NCBI RefSeq assembly: GCF_019710745.1
Contig: NZ_JAHKJW010000025.1
Span: 19,815 to 83,814, forward strand
DNA length: 64,000 nucleotides
Direction of reading: 5' to 3'
DNA from: Streptomyces beigongshangae
GTDB taxonomy: Bacteria; Actinomycetota; Actinomycetes; Streptomycetales; Streptomycetaceae
The position numbers were made by a program, and so were the translations under genes. This document shows positions 52,634-61,536 of this stretch, piece after piece. The notes under the pieces are model-generated. The model was not told the DNA's origin and made no database searches. It was given only the letters and a program-made list of their open reading frames with translations. The stretch's first letter is position 1. Each line of letters begins with the position of its first letter.

Positions 52634-53065
52634 TCACCGCGTATCGACGGAGGGCATGTTGCCCTGGTCGTCGCCCACGCCGTCGGCGCCGGTCATTCGG
52701 CGGCCGTCGAGCCACGTCAGCAGGATGAGCAGCAGCACGGTTGCTGCGGTGGCCGAGGGTGTGAGTACCGGCGACAGGGCGGGGAGAGCGGCCGTAGCCG
52801 CGGACCCGACTGAGCTGCCCAGTGTGCGGAAAAGCGTTGTGACGGCGTCGGCGGTGCCGAGGGCGCCTTGCTCGACGGAGCCGTACACCAGGGCGGACAC
52901 CGAAGCGGGCAGGAATCCGAGGCCGAGACCGAGCAGGGTCGAGGTGACCGCGAGACCGGCGATGGCGGCTCCGGTCGAGGCGGTCGTCCCGAAGGCGGCG
53001 ATCGACAGCGTCGCGGCGATGAGTACGGTCCGGTGCGGGCCGAGCGATTTGATCAGACGGGCGGC
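52634..53065 (-). pseudogene. MFS transporter, C-terminal fragment
   Basis: The frame from about 53065 gives AARLIKSLGPHRTVLIAATL, then GLAVTSTLLGLGLGFLPASV and ALGTADAVTTLFRTLGSSVG, ending near MTGADGVGDDQGNMPSVDTR. These are the last membrane helices of a 14-helix drug-exporter type MFS protein. The first two thirds are absent. At 53066 it joins a LacI fragment on the other strand. Confidence 0.75.
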
Positions 53066-53066
53066 C

Positions 53067-53363
53067 ACTGGTGTCTTCTGCGCCAACGACCTGCTCGCCC
53101 TTGGCGTGCTGCAGGCGCTGTACGAAGCCGGACTCAGAGTGCCCGAGGACATCGCCGTGGTCGGGTACGACGACATCGAGTTCGCCGCTTCCGCCGTCGT
53201 ACCGCTCACTTCGGTACGCCGGCCGGCCGTCGCCATGGGCCGGCAGGCCGGCCGCCTCCTCATCGAGGACACGACCAGTGGCTTTCCCCACGAACACGCC
53301 CACGTCGTCCTTCAGCCGGAACTTGTCGTACGCCGGTCGACCACGGCGGTACCGGGCAGGTGA
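53067..53363 (+). pseudogene. LacI-family regulator, C-terminal fragment
   Basis: Starting without a start codon, the frame gives TGVFCANDLLALGVLQALYE, then AGLRVPEDIAVVGYDDIEFA and VVPLTSVRRPAVAMGRQAGR, the last 95 residues of a LacI sensor domain up to a natural stop at 53363. The DNA-binding part is missing. The join with the MFS fragment at 53066 is abrupt on both sides, which marks a deletion or recombination point. Confidence 0.85.
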
Positions 53364-53375
53364 TGTCCGCCGGGC

Positions 53376-54290
53376 TCACGCCGGGGAGTCGGCCATGCGG
53401 CTGCCGACGCGGGCCGCCGTCTCCCGCAGCCAGATGTGTGCCGCGTCATGGGTGTGCACCGGGTGCCACCACAGCGCCTCCCGCAGGGGAACCGCCGCAT
53501 AGGGCGGCTCGATCACGCGTACGGCGGCCAGCGGCGCGAGGAGCCGGGCGAGACGAGCCTGGATCAGGGCGACGCGTCGGGTGCCGGCGACCAGCAGCGG
53601 CATGGCCTGGAAGCTGTCGACGGAGACCTCGACGCGCGGTTCGATGCCCTGCATGCCGAGCTGGCGGACGGCCGGGGCGTCGTAGGTGCGCTGGTAGGTG
53701 ACCCAGGGCAGGCGGACCAGGTCCTGCCGGGTCAGCCGGTCGCCGACGTCCGGGTGGTCCTCGGCGACGAGGAAGACCCATCGGTCCTGGTAGAGGTCGG
53801 TGGCGGGGAAGTCACTGATCACGCCGTGCGGCATGAGCAGGCCGTCGGTGGTGCTCAGCAGGGTGTCCGTGGCGTCCACCACGGTGGTCGGCGTCTGGGC
53901 GAAACGCAGCCGGATGCCAGGGGCCTCCGTGTGCACGGCCCGGGCGAGTTCGGTACCGAAGACGGCGACCGCGTAGTCGGACGCCACCAGCTTGAACTCA
54001 CGGCTCTCCTTCGCCGGATCGAAGTCCGCCTGGCTGGCGAAGAGACGCTCCAGCAGGTCGTACGCGGTGGAGGCGCGGTCGAGGAGGACCTGGCCGAGGG
54101 CGGTGAGCTCGTAGTGGCCACCGACACGGGCCAGCAGGTCGTCGTCGAAGTGCCGGCGCAGCCGCGACAGCGCCGCGCTCATCGCCGGCTGGCTGAGGCC
54201 GACGCGCTGCCCGGCACGGGTCACGTTGCGCTCCTCCAGCAGGGCACGCAGCGCGACGACGAGATTGAGATCCAGGCGACTGAGATTCAC
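53376..54290 (-). CDS. LysR-family transcriptional regulator
   Basis: 304 residues. The N-terminal winged HTH is MNLSRLDLNLVVALRALLEE to RVGLSQPAMSAALSRLRRHF, followed by the periplasmic-binding-like effector domain (YAVAVFGTELARAVHTEAPG, PHGVISDFPATDLYQDRWVF). NodD/NahR-type LysR proteins with this layout control aromatic catabolism. The gene is divergent from the FAH-led catabolic operon, with 134 bases between the starts that contain a T-N11-A palindrome, so it is the likely activator of that operon. Confidence 0.92.
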   Translation of the reverse strand: MNLSRLDLNLVVALRALLEERNVTRAGQRVGLSQPAMSAALSRLRRHFDDDLLARVGGHYELTALGQVLLDRASTAYDLLERLFASQADFDPAKESREFKLVASDYAVAVFGTELARAVHTEAPGIRLRFAQTPTTVVDATDTLLSTTDGLLMPHGVISDFPATDLYQDRWVFLVAEDHPDVGDRLTRQDLVRLPWVTYQRTYDAPAVRQLGMQGIEPRVEVSVDSFQAMPLLVAGTRRVALIQARLARLLAPLAAVRVIEPPYAAVPLREALWWHPVHTHDAAHIWLRETAARVGSRMADSPA

Positions 54291-54339
54291 GAGCGGCTTT
54301 CCCTCACTTCACGACAACGACCTGGGGGAATTTGCTCTG

Positions 54340-54356
54340 TGGATGGCAGTCATCCA
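54340..54356. promoter_or_regulatory. Candidate LysR binding site
   Basis: tggatg (54340-54345) and catcca (54351-54356) form a palindrome with a five-base centre that fits T-N11-A. It lies between the divergent LysR gene and the catabolic operon. The function is inferred from position only. Confidence 0.55.
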
Positions 54357-54424
54357 TGGAATCTATTTCCCTGATCACGATGACGGGTCCAGATTAGTGC
54401 CATCGCAATCAGGAGGACACGTCC

Positions 54425-55420
54425 GTGAAACCTGCACCCTCGTCCGCGCTGTTCGCGGGCTCCTTCGCCCTCAGCACGCTGTCGGCCCCGGACGGGCCGG
54501 CCTTCCCCGCCCTTGTCACTCCCGACGCCCAGGTGATCGATCTGCGCGCCGCCTTCGGCGACGACCGGCTGACCGCCCGGAATCTCCTGGAGAGCTGGGA
54601 GTCGGTGCTGCCGCGGCTGCGTACGCTGGCGGGTGACGGCGGACCGGCCCGGAAGCCGCTGGCCGACTTCCGGGCGCACGCTCCCGTCGAGCCGCGCCAG
54701 GTGTTCCAGTCGGGGGCCAACTACCGGCAGCACGTGATCGACCTGCACGTCGCCCACCGGGCCCCGGACGAGGACCGTTCCGAGGAGGAACGGCGCGCGG
54801 AAGCAGCGGAGATCATGGACCGGCGAGCGGCCGATGACCTGCCGTACGTCTTCATCGGCCTGCCGAGCGCGATCACGGGCCCCTACGACGACGTCGTGCT
54901 GCCCGCCTGGGCCGAGAAGCCGGACTGGGAGCTGGAGCTGACGGCCGTGATCGGCCGGCCCGCCCACCAGGTGCCGGTGGAGGAGGCACTGGAGTACGTC
55001 GCCGGGTACACGATCGCCAACGATCTGACCGACCGCGCGACCGTCTTCCGCCGGGACATGCCGCAGATCGGCACGGACTGGCTGCGCAGCAAGAACGCAC
55101 CCGGCTTCACGCCGCTCGGTCCGTGGATCGTCCCCGCCGAGTCGATCGCGGACCCCGGTGACCTGCGAGTGACGCTGAAGCTGAACGGCGAGACCATGCA
55201 GGACGACTCCACCAAGGACATGATCTTCGACGTGGCGCGCATGGTCGCCCACGTCTCGCAGACCGCCCGCCTCCTCCCCGGTGACCTGGTGCTGACCGGC
55301 TCACCGGCCGGCAACGGCATGCACTGGGGACGGCTGCTGCGCGACGGAGACGTGATGGAGGGTTCGGTCACCGGCCTCGGCGTCCAGCGCACCCGCTGTG
55401 TGGCGCAGGCGGCGTCGTGA
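54425..55420 (+). CDS. Fumarylacetoacetate hydrolase-fold enzyme (first copy)
   Basis: 331 residues from GTG 54425. The metal ligands E169 and E171 lie in KPDWELELTAVIGRPAHQVP, with Asp in YTIANDLTDRATVFR. VFQSGANYRQHVIDLHVAHR and LVLTGSPAGNGMHWGRLLRD are family blocks. Members cleave C-C bonds of acylpyruvates or isomerise/decarboxylate ring-fission products. It is the first gene of a five-gene run and overlaps the next gene (GTGA), so it probably handles the ring-cleavage product made downstream. Confidence 0.9.
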   Translation: MKPAPSSALFAGSFALSTLSAPDGPAFPALVTPDAQVIDLRAAFGDDRLTARNLLESWESVLPRLRTLAGDGGPARKPLADFRAHAPVEPRQVFQSGANYRQHVIDLHVAHRAPDEDRSEEERRAEAAEIMDRRAADDLPYVFIGLPSAITGPYDDVVLPAWAEKPDWELELTAVIGRPAHQVPVEEALEYVAGYTIANDLTDRATVFRRDMPQIGTDWLRSKNAPGFTPLGPWIVPAESIADPGDLRVTLKLNGETMQDDSTKDMIFDVARMVAHVSQTARLLPGDLVLTGSPAGNGMHWGRLLRDGDVMEGSVTGLGVQRTRCVAQAAS

Positions 55421-56379
55421 CCCTGGACCGCCACGACCCCGAGGGCGCGATCGCCGAGGCCGCCAAGGCGTTCTCCAACTGGGGGCGCTGGGGTGAGGAC
55501 GACCGGATCGGCACACTCAACTTCCTGGACGAGGGCAAGCGACGTGAGGGCGCCGCGCTGATCCGGCGAGGCGTCAGCTTCTCCCTTTCCCAGCGCTTCG
55601 ACATGGACGGCCCGCAGAAGGGCTGGCGGCGGCGCACCAACCCGGTGCACACCATGCTGGACACCGGCACCGACGCCGCGCTCGGCCGTCAGGGGTTCCC
55701 GCACGGGCTGGGCGGCGCCGACGACGTGATCACGATGCCGCTGCAGTGCTCCACCCAGTGGGACGGGCTCGGGCACATCTTCGACCACGGCAGGGCCTGG
55801 AACGGCCGCCCGGCCGAGCAGGTCGTCACCTCCGACGGCGACCTGGTCACCGGCATCGAGCACATGGCGCCGCACGTCGCGGGGCGCGCCGTGCTGCTCG
55901 ACGTGGGCCGCGTCGTGGGTGAGGACGGTGAGTTGCGGGACGGGTTCGCGATCACCGAGGAGCACCTGACGGCGACGGCCGAGGCGCACCGGGTGACCGT
56001 CGGCCGAGGCGACATCGTGCTGGTCCGCACCGGGCAGCTGGCACGTGCGCGCCGCGAGGGCTGGGGCGAGTACGCCGGTGGCCCCGCCCCCGGGCTGTCG
56101 TTCACCGCGGCCGGCTGGCTGTACCGCACCGAGATCGCCGCGATCGCCACCGACACCTGGGGCTTCGAAGTCCGTCCGAACGAGTTCGAGTACGCCTTCC
56201 AGCCGCTGCACCAGGTCGCCATCCCGAACATCGGGCTGCTGATCGGCGAGATGTGGGACCTGGAGGCGCTCGCCGAGGACTGCGCCGACGACGGCGCGTA
56301 CGCGTTCTGGCTCACCGCCGCCCCCCTGCCCGTCACCGGGGCGGTCGGCTCCCCCGTCAACCCGGTCGCCGTCAAGTGA
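55417..56379 (+). CDS. Cyclase-family (KynB-like fold) hydrolase
   Basis: 320 residues from GTG 55417, overlapping the upstream stop. FSNWGRWGEDDRIGTLNFLD is the typical start of this subfamily, and LQCSTQWDGLGHIFDHG near residues 110-125 is its metal-binding loop (WDGLxH). GDIVLVRTGQLARAR and PNIGLLIGEMWDLEALAEDC follow. Relatives include arylformamidase and other metal-dependent hydrolases in aromatic degradation. The exact substrate is not known. Confidence 0.88.
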   Translation: MTLDRHDPEGAIAEAAKAFSNWGRWGEDDRIGTLNFLDEGKRREGAALIRRGVSFSLSQRFDMDGPQKGWRRRTNPVHTMLDTGTDAALGRQGFPHGLGGADDVITMPLQCSTQWDGLGHIFDHGRAWNGRPAEQVVTSDGDLVTGIEHMAPHVAGRAVLLDVGRVVGEDGELRDGFAITEEHLTATAEAHRVTVGRGDIVLVRTGQLARARREGWGEYAGGPAPGLSFTAAGWLYRTEIAAIATDTWGFEVRPNEFEYAFQPLHQVAIPNIGLLIGEMWDLEALAEDCADDGAYAFWLTAAPLPVTGAVGSPVNPVAVK

Positions 56380-56403
56380 TACACGGAACAAGGGAGTTCC
56401 CCC

Positions 56404-57534
56404 ATGAGCACAGCCCGTACGGTCCTGGTGATCGGCGGCGGCGCGGCCGGCAACGCCGTGACGATCCTGCTGCGCCGCGCCGGAGTCGTCGTCGACCTGG
56501 TCGAGGCCAGGGACGACTGGAACGCCACCGCCGGCTCCGGCATCACCCTCCAGGGCAACGCCCTGCGCGTGCTGCGCGAACTCGGTGTCTGGGAGCAGGT
56601 GAAGGCATCCGGCTTCGGCTTCGGCTCGGTCGGCATCACCGCCCCTGACGGCACCGTCCTGCACGTCCAGGACGACCTGCGCACCGGCGGCGACGACCTT
56701 CCCGCCACCGTCGGTATGCAGCGCCCGCAGCTCCAGCAGATCCTCATCGAGGCCGTGCGGGCCAGTGACGCGTCGGTCCGGCTGGGCACCACCGCCGAGA
56801 TCCTGGGCCAGGACGACGACGGCGTCTCCGTGCGGTTCAGCGACGGCGGCGAAGGCCGCTACGACCTGGTCATCGCCGCCGACGGCCTGGGCTCCGACAC
56901 GCGGGCGGCGATCGGCATCACGGCGGAGCCCGAGCCCACCGGCATGGCCATCTGGCGCGTCGCCGCACCCCGGCCCGCCGGTGTGACCCGTACCGACCTC
57001 GCCTACGGCGGACCGGCTTACATCTGCGGCTACTGCCCCACCAGCCCCACCACTCTCTACGCCTATGTGGTCGAGGCCAACCGCGACCGCGCCTCCATAC
57101 CCCCGCAGTCGTACGCCGACGAGATGCGCCGCCTGGCCTCCGCCTACGGGGGCTTCTGGCCGCAGATCACCGAGCACATCACCGACCCGGCGCAGGTCAA
57201 CTACACCTGGTTCGACCGGCTGCTGATCGAGGGCTCCTGGCACCGCGGCCGGGTCGTGCTCATCGGTGACGCCGCGCACTGCTGCCCGCCCACCCTCGCC
57301 CAGGGTGCCGCGATGTCGATGGAGGACGCCTGGGTTCTGGCGCAGACGCTGACCGCCGCGGACACCTGGGACGACGCACTGCTCCAGGCGTACTACGAGC
57401 GGCGGATCACCCGCGTGCGGCCGGTGGTGGAGGCGTCGGTACAGATCGGGCAGTGGCAGCTCGACGGAGTACGCGACGCCGACGTGCCCGGACTGATGGC
57501 CCGCACCATGACCATGCTCCGGGAGCTGCCGTGA
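56404..57534 (+). CDS. FAD-dependent aromatic monooxygenase
   Basis: 376 residues. The FAD Rossmann motif is VLVIGGGAAGNAVTILLRRA, the second motif DLVIAADGLGSDTRAAIGI, and the GD motif RVVLIGDAAHCCPPTLAQGA. This is the PHBH/salicylate-hydroxylase class, which adds an OH group to an aromatic ring with NAD(P)H and O2. It follows GGGAG 9 bases upstream and overlaps the next gene by four bases. In the operon it would prepare a catechol-like ring for the downstream extradiol dioxygenase. Confidence 0.92.
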   Translation: MSTARTVLVIGGGAAGNAVTILLRRAGVVVDLVEARDDWNATAGSGITLQGNALRVLRELGVWEQVKASGFGFGSVGITAPDGTVLHVQDDLRTGGDDLPATVGMQRPQLQQILIEAVRASDASVRLGTTAEILGQDDDGVSVRFSDGGEGRYDLVIAADGLGSDTRAAIGITAEPEPTGMAIWRVAAPRPAGVTRTDLAYGGPAYICGYCPTSPTTLYAYVVEANRDRASIPPQSYADEMRRLASAYGGFWPQITEHITDPAQVNYTWFDRLLIEGSWHRGRVVLIGDAAHCCPPTLAQGAAMSMEDAWVLAQTLTAADTWDDALLQAYYERRITRVRPVVEASVQIGQWQLDGVRDADVPGLMARTMTMLRELP

Positions 57535-58601
57535 CCGCCCTCCCGTCGCCCGGCCACCGACCCCCGTCCGGCGCTGACGCGCGCCCCTGCCCTACCGTCG
57601 ACGTGCACGCCCACATCCTGCTCCCCGAGATCGAGGCGCTCGTGGCCGGCCTGCCGGGCCACGACGCAGCCAGGGAGCTGGATGTTCGGCGCAACGGCCC
57701 CGAAGCCCTCGCCGTCAGCGGTCCCATGGTCCGCAAGCGCATTCCGGAACTGACCGACGTCGCCGCACGCCTGGAGTCGATGGACGTCCGCGGCGTGGAC
57801 GTCCAGCTGGTCAGTCCCTCCCCCTCCCACTACCACTACTGGGCCGGCGCGGAGACGGCCGAGAAGGTGTACCGGCTCGCGGGCGAGGCGACGGCCGCGC
57901 ACTGCGCGAAGGCACCCGACCGGCTGCACGGGCTCGGCCTCGTACCGCTCCAGCACCCGGATCTGGCGGTCCGCGCCCTCGATCACGCCCTGGAGCAGGG
58001 ACTGGCCGGGGTGGAGATCTCCAGCCACGCCCCCGGCCGGGAGCTCTCGGACCCGGCGTACGAGCCCTTCTGGTCCCGCGCCGAGGAGGCCGGCGCGGTC
58101 GTCTTCCTGCATCCCTTCGGCTGCACGCTCGACGAGCGCCTGGACCGGTGGTACCTGTCCAACACCGTCGGCCAGCCCACCGAGAACGCCGTCGCCCTCT
58201 CCCACCTCATCTTCTCCGGCGTGCTCGACCGCCATCCGGGCCTGAAGGTGCTCGCGGCCCACGGCGGTGGCTACCTGCCCACCCACATCGGCCGCTCCGA
58301 CCACGCCTGGGCCACCCGCTCCGACGCGGGAGCCGGCTGCGCGCACCCGCCCAGCAGCTACCTGAAGCGCCTGTACTTCGACTCCCTCGTCCACGACCCG
58401 CACGTCCTGCGGGAGCTGGTCCGCGTCGCCGGCGCCGACCGCGTCCTGCTCGGCTCGGACTTCCCCTTCGACATGGGCACCGAGGACCCGGTCGGCGCCC
58501 TGCGCGCCGCCGGTCTGGCCGACACCGACTTCGACGCCGTACGCGGCGCGAACGCCGCCGCCCTGCTCAACCTCGCCCCCGCCTCCAGGAGGACCTCATG
58601 A
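57531..58601 (+). CDS. Amidohydrolase, ACMSD-like decarboxylase
   Basis: 356 residues from GTG 57531 (GTGA overlap). Metal ligands are in TVDVHAHILLPEIEALVAGL (H26, H28), VVFLHPFGCTLDERL and VLAAHGGGYLPTHIGRSDHA, with the catalytic Asp in LLGSDFPFDMGTEDPVGALR. This is the aminocarboxymuconate-semialdehyde decarboxylase group, which removes CO2 from ring-cleavage products or aromatic acids without redox cofactors. Its place between monooxygenase and dioxygenase fits aromatic-acid breakdown. Confidence 0.9.
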   Translation: MTALPSPGHRPPSGADARPCPTVDVHAHILLPEIEALVAGLPGHDAARELDVRRNGPEALAVSGPMVRKRIPELTDVAARLESMDVRGVDVQLVSPSPSHYHYWAGAETAEKVYRLAGEATAAHCAKAPDRLHGLGLVPLQHPDLAVRALDHALEQGLAGVEISSHAPGRELSDPAYEPFWSRAEEAGAVVFLHPFGCTLDERLDRWYLSNTVGQPTENAVALSHLIFSGVLDRHPGLKVLAAHGGGYLPTHIGRSDHAWATRSDAGAGCAHPPSSYLKRLYFDSLVHDPHVLRELVRVAGADRVLLGSDFPFDMGTEDPVGALRAAGLADTDFDAVRGANAAALLNLAPASRRTS

Positions 58602-59536
58602 GCGCACGCCTGCTCACCCACCTGCGCCACGTCGACCTCGCCGTGCCCGACTACGACAAGCAGCTCGACTTCTACGCCGGCGTCTGGGGCCTGACCAAGG
58701 TCGCCGAGGACTCCGGTGTCTCCTTCCTGGCCGCCGAGGGCTCCCCGGAGCAGTACGTCGTACGGCTGCGCGAGGCCGAGGAGAAGCGCCTCGACCTCGT
58801 CTCCTACGGCGCCGCGTCCGCCGCCGACGTCGACACCCTCGCCGAACGGCTGCTCGCCGGCGGAGTCCAGCTGATCTCGCAGCCGGGCAAGGTCGACACC
58901 CCCGGCGGCGGCTACGGCTTCCGCTTCTTCGACGTCGACGGCCGCACCATCGAGGTCTCCGCCGACGTCGCGGCCAGGCAGCACCGCAAGATCGAGGAGA
59001 AGGAAGCCATCCCGGTCAAGCTCTCCCACGTCGTGCTCAACTCCCCCGACCTGAACCGCACCCGCGAGTGGTACGAGCGCCACCTCGGCTTCGCGCTCTC
59101 GGACACGCTCAGCTCGCCGCACATGGGCGAGGTCATGCACTTCATGCGGATCAGCAGCCGGCACCACTCGATGGCGCTGGCCAAGGGCCCGCACACCGCG
59201 CTGCACCACATCTCCTTCGAGATGCGCGGCATCGACGAGTACATGCGCGGCTCCGGCCGGGTGATGCGCGCCGGATTCAAGAAGGTCTGGGGCCCGGGCC
59301 GCCACATGGCGGGCGACAACACCTTCACCTACTTCCTGGACCCGCACGGCAACACCGTCGAGTACACCACCGAGCTGGAGAACCTGGACGAGGACACCTG
59401 GCACCCGCACGTCTACGACTTCTCGCAGCCCGAGGTCACCGACCAGTGGGGCACCGCCAACCCCATGAACGAACTCATCGCGAAGGAATCGTTCAACGAC
59501 CCCGACCGCGGCGTGTTCATCGCCCCGCCGGTCTGA
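58598..59536 (+). CDS. VOC-family extradiol ring-cleavage dioxygenase
   Basis: 312 residues, two vicinal-oxygen-chelate modules. The C-terminal module keeps the Fe(II) triad: His near 144 (KLSHVVLNSPDLNRTREWYE), His near 203-204 (TALHHISFEMRGID) and Glu near 255 (DPHGNTVEYTTELENLDEDT). The N-terminal module has lost it, as in type I extradiol enzymes such as 2,3-dihydroxybiphenyl dioxygenase. The start follows AGGAGG and overlaps the upstream stop (ATGA). It would open a catecholic ring beside the hydroxyl groups. Confidence 0.93.
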   Translation: MSARLLTHLRHVDLAVPDYDKQLDFYAGVWGLTKVAEDSGVSFLAAEGSPEQYVVRLREAEEKRLDLVSYGAASAADVDTLAERLLAGGVQLISQPGKVDTPGGGYGFRFFDVDGRTIEVSADVAARQHRKIEEKEAIPVKLSHVVLNSPDLNRTREWYERHLGFALSDTLSSPHMGEVMHFMRISSRHHSMALAKGPHTALHHISFEMRGIDEYMRGSGRVMRAGFKKVWGPGRHMAGDNTFTYFLDPHGNTVEYTTELENLDEDTWHPHVYDFSQPEVTDQWGTANPMNELIAKESFNDPDRGVFIAPPV

Positions 59537-59663
59537 TCCGTCCTTCTCGCACCGGGGAGGCGGCAGTGGTGTCCACGCCCTGACTCGTGCCGCCGCGTCC
59601 CCGGCCCCTCCCACCCCTGCCCCCCACGCGGCTCCGCATCAACGACGATCGAAGGAACCCCCG

Positions 59664-60545
59664 GTGCCCCCTCGCACGGCCCCGCCGTCCCGCCGCCGGT
59701 CTGCAGACCGGCGGCGCGGCCGCCACCGTCCTGGCGATCACCCCGCCGGCCGCAGTGGCACCCCGCGCCGCGTCACGGAAGGAATCCCGCACGAAGAACC
59801 GCACGGTGGTGCATCTGCTGGACACGGCGGGCGGCACCCCGCCATGCGGCGAGCGCACGGGCCCTGCCTCCACCGTGACCGTCGGCGGCGACACCTGCCT
59901 GGTGGACTGCGGTCGGGGCGCGGTGCCCCAGTACCTGCGGGCGGGGCTGTCCGTACCGCCGCAGCCCGGCCTCGGCGGCACGGTGCGCGGAATGCGCCGA
60001 GCGGGCTCACCGGTGTCGACACTCCCCGCCTCCCCCGGGGTCCGGGGCCGAGCGACACGGTTGTTGCGGGTCCCGTCACCCGGACCGGCGCGGTGGTGAC
60101 CGTCCTGGAGACCGGCACCGTGAAGATGACGGCGACCAGGATTCCGCGCGGCACCATGTCCCCTTCCCCCGTACCGGTTCGACACCGCGGACGGCTCCGT
60201 CGTCCTCCGCGCGACACCGGACGCAGCAACCGGCTCATCGCCCTGGCCCCCGACTGCGACCTGCTGGTCCACGAGGCCGTCGACGCCGCGCGGTTCGAGA
60301 AGCAGGGTCGGCCCACCGCCCTCGCCGAGCACATGCGCGAGATCCACACCGGCGTCGCCGAGGTGGGCCGGGGCGCCGCGGGGGCGCGCCAGGTGGCCCT
60401 CAGGCACCCCACACCGGCCGACCCGACCCAGTCCCCCGACGGCAAGTGGGCCACAGCGGCCCGCGTCTCCGCCCGGGCGGCCCACTACCAGGGGTCGCGT
60501 CACCGTAGGCCACGGCCTCATGCTCATCCCCCTCGACGGATCACC
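59664..60545 (+). pseudogene. MBL-fold hydrolase, frameshifted with internal deletions
   Basis: One frame has a possible export signal (TVLAITPPAAVAPRAA) and then VVHLLDTAGGTPPCGERTGP and VGGDTCLVDCGRGAVPQYLR, the start of an RNase Z-like MBL hydrolase. A second frame has the end: RLIALAPDCDLLVHEAVDAA, ALAEHMREIHTGVAEVGR and PDGKWATAARVSARAAHYQG. The HxHxDH zinc motif that should lie between is absent. It was once part of the catabolic operon and is dead. Confidence 0.75.
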
Positions 60546-60564
60546 CTCCACCAGGAGCTTCACC

Positions 60565-61536
60565 ATGCGTTTCGCCGCTTACGAACACCGGCACAGCCCC
60601 CGGGTGGCCGTCGTGCAGGACGACGTCATTCTCTTCCCGCTGCCAGGCGTCACCTCGCTCACCGCGCTCCTCGCCGAGGTTGACGGCCTGCCCGGGCTGC
60701 TCACCGCCGGCCGGGCGGCACTCGACCTCCCGCCCGGTCCGCACGTCTCCGAGGTACGGCTGCTGCCTCCGATCCGGCCCGCGTCGATACGGGACTTCGT
60801 CACCTTCGAGGAGCACGTCGAAGGAGTGCGCCGCGCCGTGGAGGGGACCGCCGGCGTTCCCGAGCAGTGGTACACGGCGCCGACCTTCTACTTCACCAAT
60901 CCGCACGCGCTCTACGGCCACCGGGACGGCATCCCGGTGCCGCCCGGTTCGGACGTACTGGACTTCGAGCTGGAGGTGGGCGCGGTGATCGGCAGGGAGG
61001 GCCGGGACCTCACTCCCCAACAAGCCCGCGACCACATCGTCGGCTACACCGTGTTCAACGACTGGTCCGCGCGCGACCTGCAGGGTGCGGAAATGAAGGT
61101 CGGCCTCGGCCCCTGCAAGGGCAAGGACACCGCCACCACCCTCGGCCCCTGCCTGGTCACCGCGGACGAACTGGAGCACTACCGGGACGCCGACGGTTTC
61201 CTGCGCCTGGCCCTGAGCGCCGAGGTCAACGCCGAGAAGGTCGGCGAGGACCTGCTGTCCAACATGAGCTGGACCTTCGAGGAGATGACCGCCTACGCCT
61301 CCCGTGGTACCCGCGTCGTACCGGGCGACGTCCTGGGCTCGGGCACCTGCGGCAACGGCGGCTGCCTGGCCGAACTGTGGGGCAGGCGCGGCGAGCAGAA
61401 CCCGCCACCGCTCAGGCCCGGCGACACCGTCACCCTCACGGTGGAGGGCATCGGCACCCTGACGAACACCGTCGTCCCCGGTCCGGAGCCCGTCCCCCTG
61501 CCTGCCGGCCGGCGCCGCAGCCGGGAGCGGCCGTGA
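60565..61536 (+). CDS. Fumarylacetoacetate hydrolase-fold enzyme (second copy)
   Basis: ATG 60565 follows CAGGAG. The open frame upstream is the tail of the broken MBL gene in another sense. The protein has 323 residues. IRDFVTFEEHVEGVRRAVEG, the metal ligands E135/E137 in VLDFELEVGAVIGREGRDLT, YTVFNDWSARDLQGAEMKVG and LGSGTCGNGGCLAELWGRRG fit the fumarylacetoacetase-like group closer to true FAH than the first copy. It overlaps the SDR pseudogene start by four bases. Confidence 0.9.
   Translation: MRFAAYEHRHSPRVAVVQDDVILFPLPGVTSLTALLAEVDGLPGLLTAGRAALDLPPGPHVSEVRLLPPIRPASIRDFVTFEEHVEGVRRAVEGTAGVPEQWYTAPTFYFTNPHALYGHRDGIPVPPGSDVLDFELEVGAVIGREGRDLTPQQARDHIVGYTVFNDWSARDLQGAEMKVGLGPCKGKDTATTLGPCLVTADELEHYRDADGFLRLALSAEVNAEKVGEDLLSNMSWTFEEMTAYASRGTRVVPGDVLGSGTCGNGGCLAELWGRRGEQNPPPLRPGDTVTLTVEGIGTLTNTVVPGPEPVPLPAGRRRSRERP

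Noticed and set aside
54883..57279. 798-residue minus-strand ORF across the catabolic operon
   Set aside because: It crosses three real genes with overlapping starts and shows no domain.
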